Source: Clostridia bacterium
GTDB lineage: Bacteria > Bacillota > Clostridia > Christensenellales > CAG-138
Length of the DNA stretch: 34,565 bases
Assembly: GCA_017394835.1 (NCBI GenBank)
Contig: JAFPXD010000039.1
Coordinates: 1-34,565 of the forward strand
Reading direction: 5' to 3'
This document shows positions 23,502 through 34,354 of this stretch, in pieces. Both the position numbers and the translations under genes were made by a program. The notes beneath the pieces are model-generated. The model searched no databases. It was not told where the DNA came from and was given only the letters and a program-made list of their open reading frames with translations. Position 1 is the stretch's first letter. Each line of letters begins with the position of its first letter.

Positions 23502-25211
23502 ATGACCGTTACGGCAAAAACGCCCTGGAAGGATCATCTGGGCGAGCTTCCCATGCACATGGAATACCCGGACTGCACCATGTTCGAGGCGGTGAAGGCG
23601 ATCGCGGATAAATATCCCGATAATATCGCATTCGATTTTATGGGCAGATCCACCTCATACCGCAGCCTCATCGAAAATATCGAGACCTGCGCCAAGGCGT
23701 TGAAGACCATAGGCGTGCGCGAAAACGATAAGGTCACCATCGCGCTGCCCAACTGCCCGCAGGCGATCTGCATGTTTTACGCGGTGAACCTTATAGGCGC
23801 CGTCGCCAACATGATACACCCCCTTTCCGCGGAAAAGGAGATAGAGTTCTACCTCAACGAATCCGGCTCCGTTACCGCCATCACGCTCGATCAGTTCTAC
23901 AATAAGTTTGAGAACATAAGGAAAAACACCTCGGTGGTGAACATAATAATCGCCTCCGTGAAGGATGAGCTTTCCCAGCCCCTCAAGGCGGGCTATATGC
24001 TCACCGAGGGCAGGAAGATAAAGAAGATCCCCAAGGATGCGCCCGTTATCCGCTGGCGCGAGTTCATGCGCATGAGCCGCATGTGCTTCTATAATTATAA
24101 GGTGAAGCGCAAGGCGGAAGATCCCGCCGTGATCCTCTATTCGGGCGGCACCACCGGCACAACGAAGGGCATCGTGCTGACGAACCTCAACTTCAACGCG
24201 CTCGGTATGCAGGTAGTGGCGACCAACCCCATGTTCAAGGTCGGGGACAGGATGCTTTCGGCAATGCCCATGTTCCACGGCTTCGGTCTGGGAGTCTGCA
24301 TCCATACCATGCTCGAGGTGGGCGGCAGATGCCTGCTCCTGCCGCGCGTCACTCCCAAGGAATACGCAAAGCAGATAGTCAAATGCAATTTCGTGGCGGG
24401 CGTCCCCACCCTTTACGAGGCGCTGCTGCGTCTGCCCGGCATGGAAAAGAAGGATCTTTCGGGGCTGAAGGGCGTATTCTCCGGCGGAGATTCGCTTTCG
24501 ATAGAGCTCAAGAAGAAGCTCGATAAATACCTCATGGAGCACGGAGCGAAGGTGGGCGTGCGCGAAGGCTACGGCACGACGGAGACCGTTACCGCCTGCT
24601 GTCTGACCCCGCCCCATTACGCGAAGGAGGGCTCGATCGGCCTGCCCTTCCCCGATACCTATATAAAGATAGTTAAGCCCGATACCGACGAGGAGCTCCC
24701 CTACGGCGAGGAGGGCGAGATACTGCTTGCCGGGCCCACCGTCATGAAGGAATACATGAACCACCCCGATGAGACCGCGAAGACCCTCCGCACCCATGCG
24801 GACGGGCTCACTTGGGTCTATACGGGGGATCTCGGCGTAATGGATGAGGAAGGCTTCATCTATTTCCGCGGCCGCGCGAAGCGAATGATAATCTCTTCGG
24901 GCTACAACGTATATCCCGGTCAGATAGAGAACATACTTGATGCGAACGAGCTCGTGCAGATGAGCTGCGTGATAGGCGTGCCCGATCCCTACCGCGTGCA
25001 GAAGGTAAAGGCGTTCGTGAAGCTCGCAAAGGGCGTCCCCGCGAACGATGAGACAAAGGAAAAGCTCATGGCATACTGCCGCAAAAACATATCAAAGTAC
25101 GCCATGCCTTACGATATAGAGTTCAAGGACGATATGCCCAAGACCCTTGTGGGCAAGGTCGCTTACCGCGCACTCGAGGAAGAGGAGCTCAAAAAGGCGG
25201 CGCAGGCCTGA
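23502..25211 (+). CDS. AMP-forming acyl-CoA synthetase (fatty acid-CoA ligase-like)
   Basis: AGGAGG about 9 bases before the ATG fixes the start; 569 residues. It is a complete ANL-superfamily adenylating enzyme. YSGGTTGTTKG (213-223) binds ATP phosphates. YGTTE (about 359) follows, then YTGDLG (about 447) and RAKRMIISSGYNVYP at the hinge. PKTLVGKVAYR carries the C-terminal catalytic lysine (K552). Family members activate a carboxylate with ATP to an acyl-adenylate and pass it to CoA. Similarity of motifs points to medium- or long-chain fatty acids, but the acid cannot be read from sequence. There is no signal peptide. It has its own strong promoter and is probably monocistronic or continues weakly into the SGNH gene. 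Confidence 0.9.
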   Translation: MTVTAKTPWKDHLGELPMHMEYPDCTMFEAVKAIADKYPDNIAFDFMGRSTSYRSLIENIETCAKALKTIGVRENDKVTIALPNCPQAICMFYAVNLIGAVANMIHPLSAEKEIEFYLNESGSVTAITLDQFYNKFENIRKNTSVVNIIIASVKDELSQPLKAGYMLTEGRKIKKIPKDAPVIRWREFMRMSRMCFYNYKVKRKAEDPAVILYSGGTTGTTKGIVLTNLNFNALGMQVVATNPMFKVGDRMLSAMPMFHGFGLGVCIHTMLEVGGRCLLLPRVTPKEYAKQIVKCNFVAGVPTLYEALLRLPGMEKKDLSGLKGVFSGGDSLSIELKKKLDKYLMEHGAKVGVREGYGTTETVTACCLTPPHYAKEGSIGLPFPDTYIKIVKPDTDEELPYGEEGEILLAGPTVMKEYMNHPDETAKTLRTHADGLTWVYTGDLGVMDEEGFIYFRGRAKRMIISSGYNVYPGQIENILDANELVQMSCVIGVPDPYRVQKVKAFVKLAKGVPANDETKEKLMAYCRKNISKYAMPYDIEFKDDMPKTLVGKVAYRALEEEELKKAAQA

Positions 25212-25220
25212 CCGCAGTAA

Positions 25221-25249
25221 TTACAAAGAAAGGGGCGGCGCGTGATAAT
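25221..25249 (+). promoter_or_regulatory. Possible weak promoter for the SGNH-like lipoprotein
   Basis: TTACAA (25221-25226), a 17-base spacer and GATAAT (25244-25249). The -10 overlaps the loop of a GGCGG/CCGCC hairpin (25234-25257), which itself could act as a weak terminator for the ligase gene. Confidence 0.4.
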
Positions 25250-25275
25250 GCTCCGCCGTTTATTAAAGGAACCGA

Positions 25276-26268
25276 ATGAAAAGGATAACGGCAATACTGA
25301 TATTTGCTTTGACGCTTTTTGCTTCCTGCGCGCCGCTTGCGCCGAAGGAGGCGGAGCTGCCTTCCGCCGCGCCCGCTGCCACGGCGGAGCCGACCGAACC
25401 CGCGACGGAAAGCCCCACGGCGGAGCCGACCGAGACCGCGGCGGAAAGCCCCACGGCGGAGCCGACCGAACCCGCGACGGAAAGCCCCACGGCGGAGCCG
25501 ACGCCCGCGCCCACGGCGACTCCCAAGCCCACGGCGGCTCCGACCGCAAAGCCCACGGCGGCTCCGACCGCAAAGCCCACGGTGACTCCCAAGCCCACCG
25601 CAAAACCCACGGCGACTCCCAAGCCCACCGCAAAGCCCACGGCGACTCCCAAGCCCACCGCAAAGCCCACGCAGAAGCCCTCGGCCGAGCCCGATCAGAG
25701 CATATTCGACGACGCGGTATTCATTGGCAATTCCGTGCTGCACGGGCTTTGGCAGTTCGGCGTGATAACCCACGGCGATTTCATAACGAGGGTGGGGCTC
25801 AACGTCAACACCATCTATACCTATACGGATGACGACGGAGTGATACTCATCGACAAGCTCAACGGTCATCACTACGGCAAGGTGATAATAAACCTCGGCC
25901 TTAACGAGGTCGGCTGGCCCAGCCAGGATACGTTCATGAAGCGTTACGCAAAGCTCATAGACGACGTGCGCGAAAGGGCGCCGGGGGCGCGCATCTATAT
26001 AATCGCAATGACTCCCGTCACGAAAAAGTATTCGCAGAGCACGGGGCAGGAGAACGGCATCAATATGGAGAACATAAGGAGGACCAACGAGCGCATCCGC
26101 CGCATGTGCGCGGAAAAGAACGCGGTGTTCATAGACAATCCGCCCGAGCTGTTCGATCGCGACGGGTATCTTCCCGCGGAGGCTTCCGCCGACGGAGTGC
26201 ATTTCAACATCAGATACGATAGGATATGGGCGGACCATATCACACTCGGCGTTATGAACGCGGGCTGA
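25276..26268 (+). CDS. SGNH/GDSL-hydrolase-like lipoprotein with Pro/Thr linker
   Basis: AAAGGA about 6 bases before the ATG; 330 residues. A signal peptide ends in the lipobox LFAS-C18. A Pro/Thr/Ala linker follows (about 25-140), made of 12-residue and 10-residue repeats, then an SGNH-like domain. Its elements are block [10 protein letters not shown] (Ser 153, with Asn in place of the usual Asp of GDS), INLGLNE (block III Asn 210) and SADGVHF (D306, H309). The catalytic Ser, Asn, Asp and His are all present, so an esterase or deacetylase acting on wall or surface glycans is likely. The substrate is inferred only from location. The linker probably spans the wall. A strong terminator follows. 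Confidence 0.85.
   Translation: MKRITAILIFALTLFASCAPLAPKEAELPSAAPAATAEPTEPATESPTAEPTETAAESPTAEPTEPATESPTAEPTPAPTATPKPTAAPTAKPTAAPTAKPTVTPKPTAKPTATPKPTAKPTATPKPTAKPTQKPSAEPDQSIFDDAVFIGNSVLHGLWQFGVITHGDFITRVGLNVNTIYTYTDDDGVILIDKLNGHHYGKVIINLGLNEVGWPSQDTFMKRYAKLIDDVRERAPGARIYIIAMTPVTKKYSQSTGQENGINMENIRRTNERIRRMCAEKNAVFIDNPPELFDRDGYLPAEASADGVHFNIRYDRIWADHITLGVMNAG
25381..25503 (+). repeat. 36-base tandem repeats in the SGNH linker
   Basis: About 3.4 copies of a 36-base unit start at 25381, 25417, 25453 and 25489 and encode [16 protein letters not shown] residues. Copies are nearly identical. Confidence 0.85.
25571..25670 (+). repeat. 30-base tandem repeats in the SGNH linker
   Basis: About 3.3 copies of a 30-base unit start at 25571, 25601, 25631 and 25661 and encode [14 protein letters not shown] residues. 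They form a second, different array in the same linker. Confidence 0.85.
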
Positions 26269-26284
26269 GCCCGGGCATAAAATC

Positions 26285-26317
26285 GCTCCCGTTTTTTTGC
26301 GGGAGCATCTTTTTTTT
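26285..26317 (+). terminator. Rho-independent terminator after the SGNH gene
   Basis: GCTCCCG (26285-26291) pairs with CGGGAGC (26300-26306) around a T-rich loop, followed by a run of Ts. Confidence 0.9.
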
Positions 26318-26328
26318 CGGCATATCTG

Positions 26329-26337
26329 TGCTATAAT
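26329..26337 (+). promoter_or_regulatory. Extended -10 element abutting the S-component-aldolase start
   Basis: TGC followed by TATAAT (26332-26337) is an extended -10 with no good -35. Its expected start site falls on or next to the ATG at 26344. GGAGGT fills the 6 bases between and directly abuts the ATG. Confidence 0.5.
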
Positions 26338-26343
26338 GGAGGT

Positions 26344-27420
26344 ATGAAAAACAATTCCGAAAAATCAAAGGCTCTCTCCAATGAGAGGATAAGGTCGCTC
26401 GCTCTGCACGGGATGCTGACGGCCGTTATCGCCATGCTCACGCTGTTCGCCTCCGTCCCGCTGCCGGTCGGCACCGGCGGAGCGTACCTCAACGCGGGCG
26501 ATGCGGCGGTGCATCTTGCGGCATACGTGTTGGGCCCCGTCGGCGGCGCAATAACCGCAGGCATAGGCTCCGCTCTTGCGGACATACTGCACGGGGCGGT
26601 CGTTTACGCGCCCGTAACGCTCGTCATTAAGGCGCTCATGGCGTATCTGTGCGGGCTCATCGCAAAGAAGATGCGCTATGCCGCTCCCGCAATATCGGGG
26701 CTTGTGATGCCCTTGGGGTATTTCGTGTTCGAGCTTGTCCTTTACGGGAACGCCGCCGCGCTCGCGGGGCTTTGGATGAACGGTATCCAGTACGTTTTCG
26801 GCACGGCCGCCGGTATGCTCATAATCGCCGCGCTGCCGCGATCGAACAGGCATTTCCCCTATTGGGAAAGGCTGGGCGCCAGGCGGGCGGCGCGCTCGCT
26901 TGAGATCAAGCGCTCCATCGTCGAAACGGGCAGGCGCATGGCAAGCGACGGCTTGACTACCAACACCGGCGGCAATATCAGCGTTTACGATAAGGATCAG
27001 GGGCTCGTTTTCATTACGCCCACGACCCTTACCTACGATGAGATGACGGAAGAGGATATCCCCGTTTACCGTTTGAACAGCATGGTGGTCGAAGCGCCCC
27101 GCGCGCCCAGCATGGAGCTTAACATGCACCTTAATATCTACCGCGCGAGGAAGGACGTGCGCGCCATAGTGCACACCCATTCGCCGGAGCTGAAAAAGCT
27201 TGCCGAGCTCGATGAAAACCCGCTCGGGCTGCCCGTTGCGCCGGTGTATCCCGTCGCCTCCCGCTACCTTGCGGAAGGCTGTGTGAAGCATCTGGGCAAA
27301 GCGCCTGCCGTGCTTTTGAGAGGGCACGGCGCGGTGGCCGTCGGCGCGGATCTTGAGGAGGCGTATTCGAGGGCGTTCGGATATGAGGAGGCGGCGAAGG
27401 CCGCGAAAGGAGAAGGCTGA
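26344..27420 (+). CDS. ECF-transporter S-component fused to a class II aldolase
   Basis: A single 358-residue frame. Residues about 18-170 are an S-component of an energy-coupling factor transporter: five to six helices, with GGAYLNAGDAAVHLAAYVLGP and GGAITAGIGSALADIL typical of the HmpT/ThiT-like group. Residues about 190-358 are a class II aldolase/adducin domain with GGNISV (about 218), the acid SMELNMH (E258), HTHS (H277, H279) and RGHG (H328). These supply the usual Glu and three metal-binding His of fuculose-phosphate aldolase. About 15-20 residues between HTHS and RGHG are missing relative to typical members. S-components bind vitamins or related small molecules. The fusion suggests the aldolase acts on the imported compound or its phosphate (inference). 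The stop overlaps rmuC by one base. Confidence 0.85.
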   Translation: MKNNSEKSKALSNERIRSLALHGMLTAVIAMLTLFASVPLPVGTGGAYLNAGDAAVHLAAYVLGPVGGAITAGIGSALADILHGAVVYAPVTLVIKALMAYLCGLIAKKMRYAAPAISGLVMPLGYFVFELVLYGNAAALAGLWMNGIQYVFGTAAGMLIIAALPRSNRHFPYWERLGARRAARSLEIKRSIVETGRRMASDGLTTNTGGNISVYDKDQGLVFITPTTLTYDEMTEEDIPVYRLNSMVVEAPRAPSMELNMHLNIYRARKDVRAIVHTHSPELKKLAELDENPLGLPVAPVYPVASRYLAEGCVKHLGKAPAVLLRGHGAVAVGADLEEAYSRAFGYEEAAKAAKGEG

Positions 27421-28781
27421 TGCAGACCTGGCAGTTCATAGCGCTCATAGCTTCGGTACTGCTTTCGGGCGGGGGCGTACTGCTTGCCGTGCTGCTGACG
27501 AATAAGAAAAACGGCGGCATAGGCGAAATGCTGATCACCTATAAGAATGAGAACATGGCCGAGCTTGACCGCACGCGGCGCGATATTTCCGAGGATATGG
27601 AGCAGCAGATCCGTTACCTCAACGACAATATGCGCAATATGCAGACGGGGCAGGAGGAAAAGCTTTCCGCCAAGCAGGAGGCTTTCTTCAACCTCATGAC
27701 GGAAAAGCAGACCGCCATGAACGAGCGTATAGATTCCGGCGCGAAGGGCTCCGAGGAGCGCTTCCGCACCTTTGAGAGCAAGAACACTTCCGATCTGAAC
27801 GACATACGCGAGACCATGGAGCGCCGCCTTTCCGCCATCCAGTCGGAAAACGATAAGCACTTGGACGACGTGCGCGACACCATGAAAAAGAGCCTTGACG
27901 AGGTGCGCGGAGTTGTAGATGAAAAGCTGCAGGAAACGCTTGACAAGCGCATCACGGAAAGCTTCCGCATGGTGAACGAGCGCCTTGCGGAGGTCTATCA
28001 GGGCCTTGGCGAAATGAAAACGCTGGCGACCGGAGTCGGCGACCTCAAAAAGGTGCTGACGAACGTTAAGACCCGCGGCACGCTCGGCGAGGTGCAGCTC
28101 GGCGCCATACTTGAAGAGATACTTTACCCCGAGCAGTATGAGAAAAACTTCGACGCGAAGCTCAAGAGCCAGGAGCGCGTGGAATACGCGGTGAAGCTCC
28201 CCGGCGCGGGGGACGAGCCCGTTTATCTTCCCATCGATTCCAAATTCCCCTCCGATGCGTACATCCAACTGACGGACGCTTACGATTCGGGCGACCCGGA
28301 GGCCGTTGCGAAGGCGCAGAGGCGGCTCGTAGATGTGATAACGAAGTTTGGCCGCGACATACACGATAAATACATCAACCCGCCGCGCACCACGGAATTT
28401 GCCGTGATGTTCCTCCCGACGGAGGGCATTTACGCGGAGGCGGTGCGCCTCGGCATGGTGGAAAAGCTCCAGCATGAATCGAGGGTCAATATAGCGGGGC
28501 CCTCCACTATGGCGGCGCTCCTCAATTCACTGCGCATGGGATTTTCGATAGTCGCCATGCAGAAGCGCTCCACGGAGGCATGGCAGGTATTGGGAGCCGT
28601 CAAGAACGAGTTTACGACCTTTGAATCGGCATTGAAGGCCGCGCAGAAGCATATCACCAGCGCGGGCGACGACCTTGAAAAGCTCATCGGCACGCGCACC
28701 CGCGCCATTCTCCGCAAGCTTCGCGACGTGGAGACCATCCCGCAGGATACAGCGGAGCAGATAAACGAGGCGACGGACTGA
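27420..28781 (+). CDS. rmuC: RmuC-family DNA recombination protein
   Basis: The ATG shares one base with the previous stop; AAAGGAG lies about 7 bases upstream. The 453 residues show an N-terminal membrane helix (about 5-27), a long coiled coil (about 35-190, rich in Glu, Arg and Lys heptads) and the RmuC domain (about 200-425). That domain includes KTRGTLGEVQLGAILEEIL, LPIDSKFPSDAY and a block around FLPTEGIYAEA. RmuC has a predicted restriction-endonuclease-like fold and limits inversions at short inverted repeats; the biochemistry is poorly known. Coupling to the transporter-aldolase gene appears to be positional. A bidirectional terminator follows. Confidence 0.92.
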   Translation: MQTWQFIALIASVLLSGGGVLLAVLLTNKKNGGIGEMLITYKNENMAELDRTRRDISEDMEQQIRYLNDNMRNMQTGQEEKLSAKQEAFFNLMTEKQTAMNERIDSGAKGSEERFRTFESKNTSDLNDIRETMERRLSAIQSENDKHLDDVRDTMKKSLDEVRGVVDEKLQETLDKRITESFRMVNERLAEVYQGLGEMKTLATGVGDLKKVLTNVKTRGTLGEVQLGAILEEILYPEQYEKNFDAKLKSQERVEYAVKLPGAGDEPVYLPIDSKFPSDAYIQLTDAYDSGDPEAVAKAQRRLVDVITKFGRDIHDKYINPPRTTEFAVMFLPTEGIYAEAVRLGMVEKLQHESRVNIAGPSTMAALLNSLRMGFSIVAMQKRSTEAWQVLGAVKNEFTTFESALKAAQKHITSAGDDLEKLIGTRTRAILRKLRDVETIPQDTAEQINEATD

Positions 28782-28800
28782 AAAAGAAAAAAGGCGCAAT

Positions 28801-28843
28801 AAAAGGCGTTCCCGCGTATCCCGCGGGAGCGCCCTTTCGTTTG
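28801..28843. terminator. Bidirectional terminator between rmuC and serS
   Basis: GGCGTTCCCGCG (28805-28816) pairs with CGCGGGAGCGCC (28822-28833) with one G-T wobble. On the plus strand CCCTTTCGTTT follows. On the minus strand the tail is a long T-rich run (CTTTTATT, then CTTTTTTCTTTTTC). Confidence 0.9.
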
Positions 28844-28849
28844 CCTGTA

Positions 28850-30139
<1,290 letters not shown>

Positions 30140-32881
30140 TTAGATTTCGTTTCTGCCGCAGCACTTTTTATACTTCTTGCCGCTCCCGCAGGGGCAGGGA
30201 TCGTTGGGGCCGACCTTGCCCGTGACGCGCTTGGGCTTGGGCTTTGTGTCGCCCGCGGGCTCGATGGGTTTTGCGACCTGCTCGCGCTTTATGGGCTCGG
30301 CGTTGACGCGCAGCCTTACGTGGTAGAGCATGAGGGCGGTTTTATCGCGGATGCCCGCCACCATCTCGTCAAACATATCGAAGCCTTCGTTGCGGTACTC
30401 TATGACGGGATCCTTGGAGCCCATGGCCCTTAAGCCGATGCCCTGACGGAGCTGATCCATCGCGTCGATATGATCCATCCAATGCTCGTCAACGGAGCGG
30501 AGCAGATAGACCCTTTCGACCTCGCGCATATCGACGCCGTGCTCGCGGAATTCGGCTTCCTTTTCGGCGTAAGCCTTTTCCGCCGCCTCGTGAACGACCT
30601 GCTTCAAGGCCGCGGTATCCTTGGAGGAGAACGCGGAAACGGGGATGTCTATATCGAGCAGTTCCTTCACGGAATGGACGAGACCGCCCAGATCCCAGCT
30701 TTCCGCCTTCGTTCCGGCGGGGCAGTAGAGATCGACCCTCGAATCTATTGCCTCGTCTATCATGCCGGCGACCGATTCGTGAATATCCTCGCCCATCAGC
30801 ACGCGGCGGCGCTGACCGTAGATTATCTCACGCATCTGATTCATAACGTCGTCGTACTGGAGGACGTTTTTGCGGATGTCGAAGTTGTGGCTTTCAACGC
30901 GCTTCTGGGCGTTTTCTATGTTCTTGGAGAAGAACTTGAAGTTGAAGTTGATATCCTCTCCGCCCGTGAGCTTATCCATGAGGCCGTTCATCCTGTCCGC
31001 GCCGAACCTGCGCATGAGGTCGTCCTCCATGGAAACGTAGAAGCAGGTCTTGCCGGGATCGCCCTGTCGGCCCGCGCGGCCGCGGAGCTGATTGTCAATA
31101 CGGCGGGATTCGTGGCGCTCGGTGCCGATTATGTAAAGACCGCCCGCCTCCACGACCTTTTTATGCTCCTCGTCGGTGCCGACCTTGAATTTATCGTAAT
31201 ACGCCTTATAGGCAGCCCTTGCGGCAAGGATCTCCTCATCGGAGGTATCGACGTGACTCGTTGCGTTTTCGATCATCTCGGGCTCGTAACCGTCCTGCCT
31301 CATTGCCCTGCGGGCAAGGAAATCGGGGTTGCCGCCGAGAAGGATATCCGTTCCGCGGCCCGCCATGTTGGTCGCAATGGTGACGCAGCCGAATTTACCC
31401 GCCTGAGCGACTATTTCCGCTTCCCTTGCGTGCTGCTTGGCGTTCAGGACCTCGTGCTTTATGCCGCGGCGGTCGAGCATGGCGGAAAGCATCTCGCTCT
31501 TTTCAACGGATATAGTGCCGACGAGCAGGGGCTGGCCCGTTGCGTTGACCTCGATTATTTTTTCGACGACGGCGCGGAATTTCGCATCCTCGGTGGTGAA
31601 TATCTCATCATTCAGATCGACGCGCTTAAGGGGCTTGTTGGTGGGGATCTCCACAACGTCCAAGCCGTATATGCCCTGGAACTCATCCTCCTCCGTCTTT
31701 GCGGTACCGGTCATGCCCGCGAGCTTTTCGAACATGCGGAAGTAATTCTGATAGGTGATGGTGGCGACGGTGCGGTTTTCGTTCTGGACCTTCACGCCCT
31801 CCTTGGCTTCGAGAGCCTGGTGGAGACCGTCCGAATACCGCCTGCCCAGCATTATGCGGCCGGTGAATTCATCGACTATGAGGACTTCGCCGTTCTGGAC
31901 GATGTAATCCTTATCGAGCGTGAAGAGCGCGTTTGCCTTCAGCGCCTGTATGATATAGTGGTTGAGCTCGGAATTTTCGGTGGCGGAAATATCGTTTATG
32001 TTGAAATACTCCTCCGCCTTGCGCATACCGCGCTCCGTAAGGGCGACGGTGCGCGCCTTTATATCGCACATATAGTCGCCGCTTTCCTCCTGCACCTCGC
32101 CGCGCATGAGCTCCGCCTTGGATTTCTTTTCGACGTCTTCGCCGCGCTCGAGCCTCCGCACGAACCTGTCCGCGCGGACGTACATATCGGTGGATTTATC
32201 GCCGTGACCGGATATTATGAGAGGGGTCCTCGCTTCGTCGATGAGGATGGAATCGACCTCGTCCACTATCGCGTAATTGAGCTTGCGCTGGACCATGCGC
32301 TCTCTGTAAACGGCCATATTGTCGCGCAGGTAATCGAAGCCGAACTCGGTGTTGGTGCCGTAGGTTATATCGCTGTTGTAAGCGGCGCGGCGTTCGTCGG
32401 GCTCGAGATCGTGGATAATACAGCCTACGGAGAGCCCCAGGAAGGTGTAGATCTTGCCCATCCACGAGGCGTCACGCGAGGCCAGGTAATCGTTAACGGT
32501 AACAACGTGAACGCCCTCCCCGGGGAGCGCGTTCAAATAGGCGGGGAGGGTGGCGACGAGGGTCTTGCCTTCGCCCGTCTTCATTTCCGCTATGCGGCCC
32601 TGATGGAGCACTATGCCGCCGATGAGCTGAACGTCGAAATGACGCATGCCGACAGTCCTCACCGCGGCTTCCCTTACGACTGCGAAAGCTTCGGGAAGAA
32701 GATCGTCAAGCGTTTCGCCGTTCTTGAGGCGCGCGCGGAATTCTTCCGTCTTGCCGCGCAGCTCCGCATCGGAAAGCGCCTTCACAGAAGGCTCCAGCGC
32801 GTTTATTTTGTTCACGAGGGGCATCAGTTTTTTGACCTGCTGCTCCGAGGTGCGTCCTAAAAGCTTGTCTATTAAACCCAT
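30140..32881 (-). CDS. secA: Preprotein translocase ATPase SecA
   Basis: AAAGGA about 6 bases before the ATG at 32881; 913 residues. It has Walker A KTGEGKT (101-107), [14 protein letters not shown], the [15 protein letters not shown]alker B region (about 208-222) and the preprotein-binding region. The second nucleotide-binding domain follows ([18 protein letters not shown]), then the helical scaffold/wing domains. The C-terminal SEC-C zinc motif [13 protein letters not shown] (about 896-908) ends the protein. SecA drives export of unfolded preproteins through SecYEG. In many Bacillota secA is followed by prfB; here serS follows instead. A GC hairpin (32898-32917) lies between mgtE and secA without a T run, so readthrough from mgtE is possible. 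Confidence 0.98.
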   Translation of the reverse strand: MGLIDKLLGRTSEQQVKKLMPLVNKINALEPSVKALSDAELRGKTEEFRARLKNGETLDDLLPEAFAVVREAAVRTVGMRHFDVQLIGGIVLHQGRIAEMKTGEGKTLVATLPAYLNALPGEGVHVVTVNDYLASRDASWMGKIYTFLGLSVGCIIHDLEPDERRAAYNSDITYGTNTEFGFDYLRDNMAVYRERMVQRKLNYAIVDEVDSILIDEARTPLIISGHGDKSTDMYVRADRFVRRLERGEDVEKKSKAELMRGEVQEESGDYMCDIKARTVALTERGMRKAEEYFNINDISATENSELNHYIIQALKANALFTLDKDYIVQNGEVLIVDEFTGRIMLGRRYSDGLHQALEAKEGVKVQNENRTVATITYQNYFRMFEKLAGMTGTAKTEEDEFQGIYGLDVVEIPTNKPLKRVDLNDEIFTTEDAKFRAVVEKIIEVNATGQPLLVGTISVEKSEMLSAMLDRRGIKHEVLNAKQHAREAEIVAQAGKFGCVTIATNMAGRGTDILLGGNPDFLARRAMRQDGYEPEMIENATSHVDTSDEEILAARAAYKAYYDKFKVGTDEEHKKVVEAGGLYIIGTERHESRRIDNQLRGRAGRQGDPGKTCFYVSMEDDLMRRFGADRMNGLMDKLTGGEDINFNFKFFSKNIENAQKRVESHNFDIRKNVLQYDDVMNQMREIIYGQRRRVLMGEDIHESVAGMIDEAIDSRVDLYCPAGTKAESWDLGGLVHSVKELLDIDIPVSAFSSKDTAALKQVVHEAAEKAYAEKEAEFREHGVDMREVERVYLLRSVDEHWMDHIDAMDQLRQGIGLRAMGSKDPVIEYRNEGFDMFDEMVAGIRDKTALMLYHVRLRVNAEPIKREQVAKPIEPAGDTKPKPKRVTGKVGPNDPCPCGSGKKYKKCCGRNEI

Positions 32882-32897
32882 TTTTATCCTTTCAAAC

Positions 32898-32917
32898 GGC
32901 GGGGGAGAGGCCCCGCC
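32898..32917. other. GC-rich hairpin between mgtE and secA
   Basis: GGCGGGG and CCCCGCC arms. On the minus strand it is not followed by Ts, and its base is near the secA ribosome binding site. It may attenuate or modulate rather than terminate. Confidence 0.3.
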
Positions 32918-32944
32918 CCGGTTTTGTTCTGTGTTTTATGCCGC

Positions 32945-34354
32945 TTACAGCAGCACGAGCGACGCGATCCCGAAATAGACGAGAAGGGAAACGGCGTCAA
33001 CTATGGTGGTTATCATGGGGCTTGCCATGAGGGCGGGGTCGAGCTTCGCCTTATCGGCAAGCAGCGGCAGGGTGCAGCCCACGAATTTCGCGCAGATGAC
33101 GGCCAGAATGAGCGTCATCGAAACGACTCCCGCAATGAGGAATATGTTCTGCCCCGCGTCTATCTGGTACATGCCGAGGTAATAGAAGGCTATTATCCTT
33201 ATGAAATTGACCACAGCGACGCAGACGCCCACGATAATGCTGACCCGGAATTCCTTCCAGATGACCTTCAGCATGCTGGAGAAATGCACTTCGCCGAGGA
33301 CCAGCGCACGAATGACGGATACCGAAGCCTGACTGCCCGCGTTTCCGCAGGTATCCATCAGCATGGGGATGAAGGAGGTCAGTATCGCGACGGCGGTGAG
33401 CATGTTTTCGAACTTGGTGATTATGAGGCCCGTAAAGGTCGCGGAGATCATAAGCACCAGCAGCCACACCACGCGCTTTTTTGCGAGGGAGAATACGCTG
33501 GTGGACATGTAGCTGTCCTCGATAGGGGCCATAGCCGCCATCTTGTAAATATCCTCGGTGGTCTCGTCTTCCATGACGTCAACAACGTCGTCTATCGTGA
33601 TGAGGCCGACGAGGCGCATCTCGCCGTCAACGACGGGCATACTGACGATGTCGTACTTTTTGAACTGTTCCGCAACGTCCGCCTGATCCTCCGTGGTGGC
33701 GGCGTAGATCACGTCGTCATCCATTATGGAGGAGATGAGCGCTTCATCGGGGGAGCCCAATACCTCCTTCATGGAGACCACGCCGGTCAGATGGCGGGAA
33801 TCATCCGTTACGAATGCGTAGGTGATGGATTCCAGATCCATGCAGTTCTTGCGGACGTATGCGATGGCCTCCGCAACGTTCCATTCGCCCTTCAGGCGCA
33901 GGAGCTCCGTAGTCATGAGGCTTCCTGCGGAATTGTCGGGATACTTTAAGAGCTGGTTTATCGCCTTGCGCGTATCGGGATCGGCAAGGGCGAGCACGCG
34001 CCGCACTATGTTTGCGGGCATCTCCTCGGTGAAGTCAACGGCGTCGTCAACGAACATCTCGTTAACGAGCCCCGCAAGCTCCCTGTCGCTTATCCTGGCA
34101 ACGATCCTTTGCTGTTCTTCGGATTCGAGATAGGAGAACACCTCGGCCGCCTGCTCCTTGGGCAGGAGCCTGAACACGATGACGAGGGATTTATCATCCT
34201 CTATCTCGGTCATCTGCTCCGCTATATCGGCGGGATTCATGTCGATGAGCACGCCGCGGAGCTTGCTGAACGCGCGCTCTTCGACGAGGCTCAGGATTTC
34301 ATGCAACTCCCCATTGTTTTTTCCTCCAAGCTCCGGGCGTCCATAAGCACCCAA
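32945..34354 (-). CDS. mgtE: MgtE-family magnesium transporter
   Basis: The open frame runs from a TTG at 34354 (469 aa), but that codon sits only about 12 bases after the -10 of its promoter and lacks a Shine-Dalgarno. The true start is uncertain. A perfect GGAGG with 8-base spacing precedes an ATG at 34314 that is one base out of frame; an in-frame TTG lies at 34306. The protein has an MgtE N-domain (about 20-130), two CBS domains (about 135-265, with SMPVVDGEMRLVGLITIDDVVDVM) and a five-helix membrane domain. The last contains GNAGSQASVSVIRAL and DPALMASPMITTIVDA, which line the Mg2+ pore. CBS and N domains gate the channel by cytoplasmic Mg2+. Confidence 0.93.
   Translation of the reverse strand: MGAYGRPELGGKNNGELHEILSLVEERAFSKLRGVLIDMNPADIAEQMTEIEDDKSLVIVFRLLPKEQAAEVFSYLESEEQQRIVARISDRELAGLVNEMFVDDAVDFTEEMPANIVRRVLALADPDTRKAINQLLKYPDNSAGSLMTTELLRLKGEWNVAEAIAYVRKNCMDLESITYAFVTDDSRHLTGVVSMKEVLGSPDEALISSIMDDDVIYAATTEDQADVAEQFKKYDIVSMPVVDGEMRLVGLITIDDVVDVMEDETTEDIYKMAAMAPIEDSYMSTSVFSLAKKRVVWLLVLMISATFTGLIITKFENMLTAVAILTSFIPMLMDTCGNAGSQASVSVIRALVLGEVHFSSMLKVIWKEFRVSIIVGVCVAVVNFIRIIAFYYLGMYQIDAGQNIFLIAGVVSMTLILAVICAKFVGCTLPLLADKAKLDPALMASPMITTIVDAVSLLVYFGIASLVLL

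Noticed and set aside
25163..25663. Trp/Pro or Gly/Val repeat frames on the minus strand
   Set aside because: They are antisense readings of the Pro/Thr stalk of the SGNH lipoprotein.
30470..32860. 796-codon open frame on the plus strand
   Set aside because: It is antisense to secA, whose translation is unmistakable. The long antisense frame is a by-product of GC-rich codon use.
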